DNA from: Notospermus geniculatus
Taxonomy: Eukaryota > Nemertea > Pilidiophora > Heteronemertea > Lineidae
Length of the DNA: 64,000 nt
NCBI GenBank assembly: GCA_002633025.1
Contig: NMRB01000310.1
Span: 223,345 to 287,344, forward strand
Reading direction: 5' to 3'
How positions within the stretch are numbered: the first letter of the stretch is position 1; the number at the start of each line of letters is the position of its first letter. Position numbers and translations under genes: made by a program. Shown piece after piece: positions 46,879-55,884 of this stretch. The notes beneath the pieces were generated by a model, which saw nothing but the letters and a program-made list of their open reading frames with translations, was not told the origin of the DNA and ran no database searches.

Positions 46879-46896
46879 ATCCCACCGCTGTCACCA
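46879..46896 (-). promoter_or_regulatory. Primer-binding site next to the shared LTR
   Basis: On the - strand, TGGTGACAGCGGTGGGAT begins four bases after the LTR's CA end. It starts TGG and is complementary to a tRNA 3' end of leucine type with about one mismatch, as I recall those tRNAs. The same site lies at 55275-55292. Confidence 0.6.
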
Positions 46897-46899
46897 AAA

Positions 46900-47493
46900 T
46901 GTGGCGCCTCTCGGACTTTGATGAGAGACTATTTCCACAAGGGGTTCGAACTCATGGTGACACAGGGAACAACGACGGGGTTTAAAATAACGAATGTATT
47001 TTCTACGTATGTCAAACTGAATGATTCATGGCGATACAGTGGGTATAATCCAATAAAATTACTGTTCTTGCGCTGGGGCAAGATCTGCCGCTGAGATGAC
47101 GATAATGTCATCGAGATACACGTATACTTGAAAATCGGTCTCCGCCATTTCTCCTACAGGTAGCCTACTTAACATGGATGCTGCGCTATATGCAGCACAG
47201 AAACGATACATATGTGCACTGACCTTATCTCTGATTCCTTCCACGTGTGTATTGAGGGTCTGCGCTGGGCAGGGAGAGAGGAATTACAATGTACCTGGCT
47301 TGAGGGTACCTTACTGGAGCTTGCTGGGAGCCCGCTTCTCACTGCCCAATTAGGCCCGAGGGGCCGCTTTTATACCCTTAATCGGCCACCTATTGTCAAA
47401 ATGTTACACCACTTGTGCACCGCCGCCTGTTACAGGAGGGGAAAACTCAGGGGGTGCGGCTACTGGGGAAAACCGGGCGGCGAAATCACCACA
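46900..47493 (-). repeat. Long terminal repeat, 594 bp, complete
   Basis: On the - strand it begins TGTGGTGATTTCGCC and ends GAGAGGCGCCACA (TG...CA with TGTGG/CCACA inverted ends). TATAAAAG at 47367-47374 is a good TATA box for U3. A polypurine tract abuts its 5' side and a primer-binding site its 3' side, so it serves as 3' LTR of the main element and 5' LTR of the partial copy. It contains a short frame with a YLDD box (about 47125-47090). Confidence 0.75.
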
Positions 47494-47503
47494 CTGCCCC
47501 CTT
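47494..47503 (-). other. Polypurine tract
   Basis: AAGGGGGCAG on the - strand directly precedes the LTR's TGTGG end and would prime plus-strand DNA synthesis. Confidence 0.65.
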
Positions 47504-48183
47504 AAAAAAAGAGTTGACGTCCTCGTCAACAAAAGAAACTTCAGCAGTAATTATATACGTCTACAAAGTGAACACAAGTGGTTTATCAAATGCATGTACG
47601 AATGATCACCACAGAAACCTTTGGCGGAGAAATGGATAAAAATTGTAAGTGCCAATGTGGCTATCAAAATGCATATTACAAAAATAGAATATAAAATGGG
47701 CTAAGTTAGCCCGCAAACATGTCAGCAGCATAATACATGGCAATATTCAATGGGTTACAACTATTTACACACACACGACAAAATTAAAATTATACGAGAC
47801 CTGAGTAATCAAATGGTAAATAACGTATTCACACGGATTGCGATCACAAGTTATCAAGGGAACATTAAGGGAATTGGCATAATGACTGATGTCTGAAAGT
47901 ATTCACAAAAACACTAAAATTGCATGCACTAAAATTGCATGGAATGTCACCGAGCGTCTCTCTCGCCAGTTGGCAATGTCACGTTCCATTATGCATGGTT
48001 CGAGTGACCAGTGTCACAATCAGTCTATTAGTGTCACTATCACTAATTACGCGCGCGCACGCAATTCACTTCCACAAAGTGTCCTATGACTGAGAACAGT
48101 TCATACGCGCGCACACGCAACTCAGTTCCACAAAGTGTCCTATGACTGAGAACAGTTCATTCACATGCTTGACTGGGAACAGT
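47504..48183 (-). other. Non-coding region between third ORF and polypurine tract
   Basis: No reading frame is seen. Near its 5' end a block of about 60 bases is duplicated in tandem: cgcgcacgcaa ... ttccacaaagtgtcctatga ... ctgagaacagttcat at 48052-48104 and 48108-48160. Confidence 0.6.
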
Positions 48184-49155
48184 TCAATTATCCTTCTCGG
48201 ACTGAAATTTGCTAAATCGTCCCGAATCATCGTCCATCTCCTCCTCAGAGTCATCCTTTTCAACTTTCACGCAGGTTTTAAAATCAGGGTTCTTGCACAC
48301 ACTGCAGTGCTTCCGTTCGAATTCCGTAGTGCGATCCAGTGCCGCGGCCAGCCTATTGTTCGATTCCGCACGCTTAAGATTTGCCGCCGCCGATTCCTTG
48401 TAACACTTGGCCAGCTTCTGATTTGCCTTCCTCTCTCGCTCCATCACCCTCGTGTTTTCGTTGATGGCCTTAACGAGTGTATCAAGATGAGCAGCCAATG
48501 AAGTCATGCCGCACATGTATTCGTGGTGGCGATTCTTATGCGTGAGAAAGTCGTCATCATATACCCGCTTAATGGCCGCGTGTATCGCCTCCTGAGCAGC
48601 GTTAAGGTGGCCCGGAAGTTCAAAAGTTCCGGCAGCCGTATCATTTGATTTGTCCTTGGCCTGCTCGCGTTCATCCGGCATGACGTCCGGACCGCACGTC
48701 GTCCATTCACGACATGGAGTCCGCGGTCGCTCCTGCTCCACGGGACTGCGGGGAGGACTGCCGACCGTCACTTCTTCATCCATCGTCACTTGAAGAGGGC
48801 TGCGGGGAGGGCTGCTAACCGTTACTTCCTCCTCCAGTACTATCTTGAGGTTAGGCCCTGGCAACGTAGGTTTTGTCGCGGGGAGAAGCTCACGGAGGTA
48901 TCTGTTACGCATAGTAACGTTCCAGTCGCAACCGGTTCCATCCGTATGATGGCGTACAGCGGGATTTCCCTTCATCTTCGATGCATGCTGAATTCGCAGG
49001 TGCTTCACTGCCTTTGCCCGTCTGGCAAACCGTTCTCCACAATGTTTACAAACGAAAGGACATTGTCTGGCGTCGAGGTGTTGGACCAGTACATGCTGCG
49101 TCGCTTCTGGAAGACTGGCTTCGAAACTGCATCGTAGACATCGGAACTTCTGCAT
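48184..49155 (-). CDS. Third ORF of the LTR retrotransposon: two C2H2 zinc fingers, coiled coil, acidic tail
   Basis: A 323-residue frame starts at ATG 49155, 53 bases after the pol stop. Two C2H2 fingers stand at the N-terminus: C6-x2-C9-x11-H21-x4-H26 and C36-x2-C39-x12-H52-x4-H57. A middle region carries a duplicated EEVTVSSPPRSP / EEVTVGSPPRSP motif. The part from about 200 to 290 is Lys/Glu/Ala-rich and likely a coiled coil (ERERKANQKLAKCYKESAAA), followed by CSVCKNPDFKTC and an acidic tail. It has no signal peptide or membrane segment, so it is not an envelope. A nucleic-acid-binding or regulatory role is inferred. TTGTCATTTCAG directly before the ATG resembles a splice acceptor, suggesting expression from a spliced RNA. 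I know no family for it. Confidence 0.8.
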   Translation of the reverse strand: MQKFRCLRCSFEASLPEATQHVLVQHLDARQCPFVCKHCGERFARRAKAVKHLRIQHASKMKGNPAVRHHTDGTGCDWNVTMRNRYLRELLPATKPTLPGPNLKIVLEEEVTVSSPPRSPLQVTMDEEVTVGSPPRSPVEQERPRTPCREWTTCGPDVMPDEREQAKDKSNDTAAGTFELPGHLNAAQEAIHAAIKRVYDDDFLTHKNRHHEYMCGMTSLAAHLDTLVKAINENTRVMERERKANQKLAKCYKESAAANLKRAESNNRLAAALDRTTEFERKHCSVCKNPDFKTCVKVEKDDSEEEMDDDSGRFSKFQSEKDN

Positions 49156-49207
49156 CTGAAATGACAAGGTCGAACATTGGTAAGTTCCAAGTCAGATACT
49201 GTGCTAT

Positions 49208-52200
49208 TTAGTGAGTTTTCAAGTGTTGCGAGTCCCTTAGGGCGTCTTTGGCCCAGGGGAGATACTGGTCTCCCAAATATGGTTTCAGCCTGTTATGGTT
49301 AATCACTTTTAACTTTCCCTTTTGGTTCATCTGCACTATATAATCAAGGTCGTTAATTTTCTTGAGGACCAGGAATGGTCCTTCGTATTTGGACCTTAAT
49401 TTGGGCGTAATGTGCAGCTGGCTATTATCAGAGAGAAACCACACCATACTTCCTCTCTGATATTTGATGAGATGCGCTTTGGCATCGTAATATTCTTTTC
49501 TGCGCTCGGCAGCTACTTTTAAGTGTTTCCGTGCTACTTCATGAGCATGGTGCATTTTGTCCCTAACGTTACTGACGTATTCCCCATACGTGAAGATTTC
49601 GTTATCTCTTGCTTTTCCAGTGCCGAACAGCACCTCAGCTGGGAGGCGCACCTCACGGCCTAGCATGAGGAGGTTGGGTGATAGCCCGGTACTTTCATGG
49701 GGAGAAGCCCGATACGCTGCAGCTAGGCAGCCCAGATTCTCATCCCATTTCCGTTGTTGACCCTTCATGAAAGCCTTAATCATTCGGACCAGGGTGTGGT
49801 TGAAACGTTCCGTTTGGCCGTTGCATTTAGCGTTTCCGCTTGCCGTTCTCGTTTTTCTGATTTCTAAAAGTTTGCACAGCTCAGCGAACAGATTACTTTC
49901 GTAATTTCTGCCCTGGTCGCTGTGCAGATCAAGAGGGCACCCGAAACGGGCTATGACCTCATTCAGAATTTTCCTTGCACACGTGGGGGCAGTGGCATCA
50001 GGGATAGCAAATACTTCCACCCACTTTGTAAAATGCTCACTGACCACTAGGACGTACTTATTTCCCATTTCCGACTCGGGGAAAGGGCCGAGAATGTCAG
50101 TCGACAATCTATCCATGACGTCACCGACGGGCATTGTGCCTAGTGGGGCACGGGGAGTTTTCACGGGTGACTTGTTAGACGCGCACTCGTCACATCTAGC
50201 TATCCATATGGCTACATCTTCCCCAACTCCAAACCAGTAGAAGCTACGTAGTAGTTTCCTTCCAGTCTTTTTCTGTCCCAAGTGTCCCGACAGCAGGGTC
50301 GAGTGGTTCTGACGCAAGACCTCGTCCCTCATGGACCTGGGAACTATTAGTTGGTGATAAGTGTCTGTGTTATCACGCTTCAGGAATTTCTTGTACAAGA
50401 CTCCATCTTTAAGCTCTAGGCTTTTCCAATGGTTCCAGTAGTGACGCGTGGCGGCGCTTGACGCACATACTTCGTCACCATATGGGCGGGAACCGGACTT
50501 GACCCATTTGACGACGGGTGCAATGTCACTGTCCTTCGCTTGTTGATCACGGACATGGGACAGATCTTGTGGCAATGAAGCTTGTTCATTTGCCTTGGCT
50601 TTACTGTCAGATCGGAGCGTAGCCCTTCTCATGGCATTAGGAGTCGGAGCCTCGCTCTCATACCACGTACTTAGCATGGAGATAGCTCGCCTCTTACACT
50701 TCGAGCACGGACCACACTGCAGCGTCTGGTGGTCACTGTCACTGTCAGGGCACTGACAGTCACGTGGGTTTGGGCATCTAGACAAACCGTCTGCATTACC
50801 ATGCTTTTTCCCGGGTCTGTACTCAAGGGAAAATTGATACTGTGACAATGTTTCGATCCACCTGGCTATCCTGTCTTTAGGTTCTCGCAGACTAAACAGC
50901 CACTTCAGGGCCTGGTGATCAGACCGGACTGTAAATTGTTGGCCTAACAGGTAGTACTTGTAATACTCAACAAAATGTCGAATAGCTAACAGTTCTTTGT
51001 CTGTCACGCAATATCGTTTCTCGGTTTTAGATAGGGTCCTTGACCCATAGGCAATGACGCGTTCCACTCCATCTTGGACCTGGGATAATACTGCTCCAAT
51101 GGTATTATCGCTAGCATCTGTGTCCAGGACATACGGACAGTCAGATCTCGGATAGGCCATTACTGGATCTGACATGAGACACTGCTTCAGAGTGTCGAAG
51201 GCAGTTTGACACGCCTCCGTCCACACAAAAGCTTTATCCTTCACAGTCAATTCTACGAGAGGCTGGATCATCTGCGAGAACTTATGGATAAACCGGCGAT
51301 AGTAATTAGCCAGGCCAATTACACCTCGCACTTCAGTTTGGTTAGTTGGGACTGGCCAATTAACCAACTTCATCACATTGTCGGGGTTAGGGCGGGTACC
51401 CTCGGCGCTCACTACATGCCCGAGAAATGCCACTTCCTCCTGGAAGAAAGCGCATTTTCTGGGTTTCAATTTTAGACCTGCATCACCAAGCCGCTTCAGG
51501 ATCTCTCTAAGTCTCATGAGATGAGCCTGGAAATTTCGGGCGTGGCAGATTATGTCATCTAAATACAGAATAGCTGAATGCCACTGCATGGACCCCAAAA
51601 CTAGTTCGATGAGCCGCTGAAAGGTGGCACAACTATTGCTTAAACCAAACGGCATGTACAGGTATTCAAACAGCCCGTACTTCGTGCAAAAGGCCGTCTT
51701 AGGAATGTCGCTCTCCTTCATGGGTACGTTGTTATACGCACTGGTGACATCCATAGTGGAGAAGAGGGTAGACCCTGATAAAGCATCGAGACAGTCTCCC
51801 ACTCGTGGCAGGGGAAAACTGTCTACTTTGGTATGCTTGTTAACCCGTCTATAGTCCACACAAGTTCTCACTGAGCCATCCTTTTTCCTCACGAGAACCA
51901 GAGGAGATGCCCATGGAGATGTGGAGGGCCGCACCACGCCCTGCTGCAAAAGTTTGTCAATACACGCCTTTTCTTCACCCTGAAAGGCTATAGGCACCCT
52001 ACGTGGGGGCTGTTTGACCGGTCTGGCATCTCCCGTGTCAATGATGTGCTCAACCAAATCCGTGCAGCCGATGTCATCATCATTTTTTGAGAAGACATGT
52101 TGGAAATCAATCAGCATCTCAGCTATTAGCTGTTTCTCAGTTTCGCCCCTCCTACCAGCGGCAGAACGCTCATACAGATCGACAAGATAAGACGGTATTT

Positions 52201-53227
52201 CTTTCTCACACTCTTTCAGCGAGCTGTACCTACAGCTCAATCCAACCTCAGGTTCACCACCAACCCGGGATTGCGCGGCGTGATCCTCCTGTTCACGCTG
52301 CACAGTCATCCTCCGAGCGCAGGTGAAATCGTCCTCCGAACCAGGACATTCGGTCTCCACTACCACACCCGTGGGAGATCCGACAACTTCACAGACTCCG
52401 ATCGACATATCCTGTTTTATGGACTTGTCCTCCATAAACGGATTTAAGACACGCACCGGTACTGTCGTGCTGTCATAGGCATTTACGAGACAGGGAGCTA
52501 CACTCATCCCCGTCTTCTCTGTAAATACCCCGGAGTTCTCAACCAACGCGCAGGACTCTTCCTTAAGCCTGCTGCTTTCACCTGCTTCAACAAAACAATC
52601 AATTATGCATTCACTGAATGCAGGTACCACGAAATGATCAGCCGCTACCACTTTACGGGCTGTCAAGGGTTCTCCGACCCTTTTCAAAGGCACATCGCAG
52701 TTTTTAAATACCATCTTATTTTGACTAAGTATGAGGTCTGCGGGACCACTAGGATCCCGTATCAGGATATCAGCTCCCAGAAGGATATCGTCTTGGATAT
52801 CGGCTACAATGATCGGTCTCGATATCGTCAGTGGGCCCAGAGTCAAATCGAACACGGCTCTACCAAAGCGAGCAATTTCCGCACCATTAGCACCAGTCAT
52901 CGGTGATGAGAATGGATTCATGAGAAGTTCAGGTCGCCTGTCTGCAGGAATCTTCCCATAGGCGCGCTTGGACATAAAAGTCTTTGTGGCACCTGTATCG
53001 ATGGTAATAGTCACTTCCTTACCCTGGACCAAACCATCAATATAAATACCGCTACTCAAAGGTTTCTGGCGACAAATTCTCTCAAATTCAATCTCAATAT
53101 CGCTCTGGTTATTTTCTGGGCTCTCGGCAACGCTACAATCTACTAGAGATGTGTTCAATGTCGTCTGGGTCAGTTCTTTGCCCGCAGAACTGACCACTCC
53201 TAGTTTAACGGATTCTGCGGAGCACTC
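49208..53227 (-). CDS. pol: Pol polyprotein (protease, RT, RNase H, integrase), read by -1 frameshift from gag
   Basis: The frame opens at 53227 inside gag and ends at 49208; no ATG lies near its start (the first candidate is GTG at 53197), so it should be made as Gag-Pol. Numbering from 53197: protease DTGA at 67-70; reverse transcriptase with RTCVDYRRVNKHT, STMDVTSAYNNVPM, LPFGLSN-type motif and catalytic YLDD at 545-548; RNase H (YVLDTDASDNTIGAVLSQ, TDKELLAI); integrase with an HHCC zinc-binding region (HSTLLSGHLGQ ... CDEC) and catalytic D about 1034, D about 1094, E about 1130, giving D,D-35-E. A GPF-like module (KYEGPFLVLKK) follows. No chromodomain is seen. Domain order RT-RNase H-integrase marks Ty3/Gypsy. 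No stop or frameshift interrupts it. Confidence 0.93.
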   Translation of the reverse strand, partial: ECSAESVKLGVVSSAGKELTQTTLNTSLVDCSVAESPENNQSDIEIEFERICRQKPLSSGIYIDGLVQGKEVTITIDTGATKTFMSKRAYGKIPADRRPELLMNPFSSPMTGANGAEIARFGRAVFDLTLGPLTISRPIIVADIQDDILLGADILIRDPSGPADLILSQNKMVFKNCDVPLKRVGEPLTARKVVAADHFVVPAFSECIIDCFVEAGESSRLKEESCALVENSGVFTEKTGMSVAPCLVNAYDSTTVPVRVLNPFMEDKSIKQDMSIGVCEVVGSPTGVVVETECPGSEDDFTCARRMTVQREQEDHAAQSRVGGEPEVGLSCRYSSLKECEKEIPSYLVDLYERSAAGRRGETEKQLIAEMLIDFQHVFSKNDDDIGCTDLVEHIIDTGDARPVKQPPRRVPIAFQGEEKACIDKLLQQGVVRPSTSPWASPLVLVRKKDGSVRTCVDYRRVNKHTKVDSFPLPRVGDCLDALSGSTLFSTMDVTSAYNNVPMKESDIPKTAFCTKYGLFEYLYMPFGLSNSCATFQRLIELVLGSMQWHSAILYLDDIICHARNFQAHLMRLREILKRLGDAGLKLKPRKCAFFQEEVAFLGHVVSAEGTRPNPDNVMKLVNWPVPTNQTEVRGVIGLANYYRRFIHKFSQMIQPLVELTVKDKAFVWTEACQTAFDTLKQCLMSDPVMAYPRSDCPYVLDTDASDNTIGAVLSQVQDGVERVIAYGSRTLSKTEKRYCVTDKELLAIRHFVEYYKYYLLGQQFTVRSDHQALKWLFSLREPKDRIARWIETLSQYQFSLEYRPGKKHGNADGLSRCPNPRDCQCPDSDSDHQTLQCGPCSKCKRRAISMLSTWYESEAPTPNAMRRATLRSDSKAKANEQASLPQDLSHVRDQQAKDSDIAPVVKWVKSGSRPYGDEVCASSAATRHYWNHWKSLELKDGVLYKKFLKRDNTDTYHQLIVPRSMRDEVLRQNHSTLLSGHLGQKKTGRKLLRSFYWFGVGEDVAIWIARCDECASNKSPVKTPRAPLGTMPVGDVMDRLSTDILGPFPESEMGNKYVLVVSEHFTKWVEVFAIPDATAPTCARKILNEVIARFGCPLDLHSDQGRNYESNLFAELCKLLEIRKTRTASGNAKCNGQTERFNHTLVRMIKAFMKGQQRKWDENLGCLAAAYRASPHESTGLSPNLLMLGREVRLPAEVLFGTGKARDNEIFTYGEYVSNVRDKMHHAHEVARKHLKVAAERRKEYYDAKAHLIKYQRGSMVWFLSDNSQLHITPKLRSKYEGPFLVLKKINDLDYIVQMNQKGKLKVINHNRLKPYLGDQYLPWAKDALRDSQHLKTH
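53168..53209 (-). promoter_or_regulatory. Programmed -1 ribosomal frameshift signal at gag/pol
   Basis: On the - strand the heptamer G-TTA-AAC (53209-53203) lies in the gag zero frame just before the gag stop TAG (53202-53200). After a 7-base spacer a perfect 10-bp stem follows: GGTCAGTTCT (53195-53186), loop of 8, AGAACTGACC (53177-53168). Slippage by -1 joins gag to the pol frame, which is open from 53227. The heptamer fits X-XXY-YYZ in its YYZ part, with G for X, a variant known to work in an arterivirus. Confidence 0.8.
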
Positions 53228-55200
53228 TCATTGTGGCCCTGGGCCGGATTCTGAGGGGCTTGCCCTGCGGACCCGTAGCCACCTTTATAGTTACTGGGCG
53301 GCGCGATGCTACCTATCGCCTGGTGATAGGCCTCACAGAACCTCGAGATGTGGCCGATTACACCGCACCTGTAGCAAGATGGACTCGACTGCTGCGATCC
53401 ATTGCTACCGGGCGGAGACCTGCCCTTCTGACGATAACCACCCTGACTCTGGTTCGGGGCTTTATTCTGCCCCTTCTGTTTTTGACCGCCATTATTCAGA
53501 TTTTTCTTCAACTCTGACATAATCTCGGATAGCGTACCTGAAATCTCGTTCAGGGCAGCTGTCTCAGCTACTGAGGTCTTGGCTGAACCTGCACTATTGG
53601 CAGATTTGGTTCCTTTTGCCCCAAGTTTATTCGGTTCCTTCTTGTCGGCCCGAGTTACTTTAGCTGACTCAGGCTCTGAGTCGGAGTCTGACTGAACAAC
53701 CTTGGGTTCAGCGTGCACGTTTGCCTTGGAAAGCTTTTTCTCACCTTTGGTTTGAGCGGAAAACCGATGTTGCGTCTCATGGTAGTTCACAACTAATGCT
53801 ATCGCCTCATCCAAGGTTTTGGGCGCCTTGAAAAACTCTATCTGCAGTTTGCACTCAGAATCTTCCAGCCCATCGAAGAATCTCCGCAGGAGATCTTCCT
53901 GCCTAGTTTCATAAGACCGTCCAGTGTACGCCTTATCATACAGTCTTTTTAGGTCAGCGGCGAACGCTTCAGTGCTTTCGCCGGCTTTCTGGCACCTATT
54001 GGAAAACTTCTGCCCGTAGGTTTTCGGAGTTTCCACTTTCTTAAATCTGCTGGACAGCTCTTTGATTAAACTAGTGTAATCATGTCTGGTGCTCTCGGAG
54101 AGCTGTCCATAGGCGAATTCACCAGCTTCGCCCTGAAGCATCGGCAAGATTTCGTCCAATTTCTCGTCATCGGACCACTTGCGTCGCTTGGCAATATCCG
54201 AAAACCTATTGTACCATATCTCCCAGAGTTCATTACCAGTGTATGGGGGGAGTCTCGGCCGTCTGCGGGACTGAGAATACGATTTTCCGCTAACGGAGCT
54301 ACTGGAGCCACAAGCATCGTCCCCACTACTGTTTTCACATTCAGATTCACAGCCAGAAGTCACATTCCTGCAAGTTACTGACGATGGCGACTTGGTTTTG
54401 GCCTCAGTGACGGCACTAACGGGCGCACTACACGTGATTGGACTTACTGGAGGTCCGCTCGAACTTGAGGATTTTGACTGAACAGTAACTCTAGAGATTT
54501 CTTTTGACACCTTTTCAACTAATTTCGAGGTTTTCTCTGACACCTTCTTTACCACACAACAGGTTTGTTGACTGTGGTCAGCCACCGCCTGTATAATCGC
54601 TCCCGCTTGTGAAGCGCAGGCTTTCTCAATCTGTGGGCTCATTTCGTCAGATGTTCTGGACAATTGCTCTAATAAGTTGGTAAACAATCTTGTTTGGTTT
54701 TCCATGAGGGCGCTAATTAATTGGGCCTGGTCCAATTGTCCCTGCTGGATAACACTAAGAGTGTCTTGGAGCGACTCTGTTTGTTCAGCTTGACTATTCT
54801 TGATAGTTTTCGCCAGAAATTCCTGCTGATTTTTGATGGCAACACTATTGCGTTCTAGACGCGAATTGTTCTGAACCAACATAGAGTTAATGCTTTGGAG
54901 TAGGTCAGGTAGGGCTCTCAGGGCCTTAGCGCCTGCACGAAGCTCTGCAGCATCATCAGCTATGTCGGGCTCAGTTTTATCAGTATCATTGAGATCATTA
55001 TTTTCCCCATCATTGTCACCTGTGTCGTTTATAACAGTGAGATCATTCTCACCTTCGTCGGCGCTCTCGCGTTCATTTTCAGGGTGCCCAACCTCATACA
55101 CTGGGTCGAGGTGGGGAGGTTCCAGGTCAGAATTCTCACCATCAGGGCTAGTAGCCTGTGGCACAGATTTGACCTGAGCCCTCGTCTTTGGCCCAGCCAT
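53200..55200 (-). CDS. gag: Gag polyprotein
   Basis: 666 codons from ATG 55200 to TAG 53202-53200. The N-terminal third is acidic (many Asp/Asn/Glu), followed by a Gln/Asn-rich, probably coiled-coil region (about 95-250) and a Ser-rich linker. A Retrotrans_gag-like capsid region lies at about 317-400 (LPPYTGNELWEIWYNRFSDI, EILPMLQGEAGEFAYGQL). One CCHC zinc knuckle, CYRCGVIGHISRFC, stands at 609-622 in a basic, Gly/Gln-rich nucleocapsid part. It forms the particle and packages RNA. A leader of 95 bases separates it from the LTR. The first 280 codons are repeated identically at 46804-45965. Confidence 0.9.
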   Translation of the reverse strand: MAGPKTRAQVKSVPQATSPDGENSDLEPPHLDPVYEVGHPENERESADEGENDLTVINDTGDNDGENNDLNDTDKTEPDIADDAAELRAGAKALRALPDLLQSINSMLVQNNSRLERNSVAIKNQQEFLAKTIKNSQAEQTESLQDTLSVIQQGQLDQAQLISALMENQTRLFTNLLEQLSRTSDEMSPQIEKACASQAGAIIQAVADHSQQTCCVVKKVSEKTSKLVEKVSKEISRVTVQSKSSSSSGPPVSPITCSAPVSAVTEAKTKSPSSVTCRNVTSGCESECENSSGDDACGSSSSVSGKSYSQSRRRPRLPPYTGNELWEIWYNRFSDIAKRRKWSDDEKLDEILPMLQGEAGEFAYGQLSESTRHDYTSLIKELSSRFKKVETPKTYGQKFSNRCQKAGESTEAFAADLKRLYDKAYTGRSYETRQEDLLRRFFDGLEDSECKLQIEFFKAPKTLDEAIALVVNYHETQHRFSAQTKGEKKLSKANVHAEPKVVQSDSDSEPESAKVTRADKKEPNKLGAKGTKSANSAGSAKTSVAETAALNEISGTLSEIMSELKKNLNNGGQKQKGQNKAPNQSQGGYRQKGRSPPGSNGSQQSSPSCYRCGVIGHISRFCEAYHQAIGSIAPPSNYKGGYGSAGQAPQNPAQGHNESAPQNPLN

Positions 55201-55274
55201 TTCGCACCGGGCACTAGAAAAAGTCCTAAATTGGCCTAGATTCGTATCACTGGATAGACCGAATGAAACAGTCT

Positions 55275-55292
55275 ATCCCACCGCTGTCACCA
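55275..55292 (-). promoter_or_regulatory. Primer-binding site of the main element
   Basis: TGGTGACAGCGGTGGGAT on the - strand, four bases inside the LTR end; leucine-type tRNA complementarity is inferred from memory. Confidence 0.6.
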
Positions 55293-55295
55293 AAA

Positions 55296-55380
55296 TGTGG
55301 CGCCTCTCGGACTTTGATGAGAGACTATTTCCACAAGGGGTTCGAACTCATGGTGACACAGGGAACAACGACGGGGTTTA
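55296..55380 (-). repeat. 5' LTR, truncated to its last 85 bases
   Basis: Identical to 46900-46984. At 55381 the match ends abruptly and unrelated A/T-rich sequence (gatatactagaatatacctc) begins, so U3 and the TATA box are absent here. Confidence 0.8.
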
Positions 55381-55884
55381 GATATACTAGAATATACCTC
55401 AAGTATACTGTAATTCACTTTCAAGTATACGGGCATATACTTGCAGGTATTCGCTAGATTTCGTGCAGTGCTGGCCAATCAGAGATCGAAATGAATTTGG
55501 TCCGGTGCCATGATGTAGGCCTACCCGTATTTCGCGAAAAATGACACGCACATTTGTCTGAAATCAATAACATTTAAATGGTCATGACCCGACCAAGTTT
55601 ACCAATTGTGAAATTTAGTAGGCCTAACTTTGAAAACAATAACCCCCTGCTCTTGGCTGCCGCGAAACACACAATCGCACTGTAAAGCCATGTACATCTA
55701 CATCATAAATGTAGGCCTACACTGTAAATGACGCATGTTCAGTCCCAATACATGTATCATCAGTTTCCATTGCCCTAACATATTTACAAAATTCCTCAGT
55801 GAATTTTCAAAGGCGGTCTTCAAATTGACTCACAAGTCAATTTCTAGTTTTTACCTTTTTTTTCACTCAACGTCAATGTTTGAT
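55381..55884. other. No gene seen
   Basis: A/T-rich DNA with imperfect 'caagtatac' repeats just right of the retrotransposon and TAGGCCTA octamers near 55520, 55620 and 55715. Confidence 0.45.

Larger units (their letters stand above)
46900..55380 (-). mobile_element. Ty3/Gypsy-type LTR retrotransposon with extra zinc-finger ORF
   Basis: Order on the - strand: truncated 5' LTR (55380-55296), primer-binding site, gag (55200-53200), -1 frameshift signal, pol (to 49208) with protease, reverse transcriptase, RNase H and integrase in Ty3 order, a third ORF (49155-48184), a non-coding stretch of about 680 bases, polypurine tract, and LTR. All three frames are free of breaks, so the insertion is young. 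The 5' LTR holds only its last 85 bases before unrelated sequence. Confidence 0.9.

Noticed and set aside
48142-49211. + strand frames over the third ORF of the retrotransposon
   Set aside because: Shadows of the - strand ORF, which has clear zinc fingers and protein-like composition.
49557-55177. + strand frames across gag and pol
   Set aside because: Antisense shadows of long, domain-bearing - strand frames.
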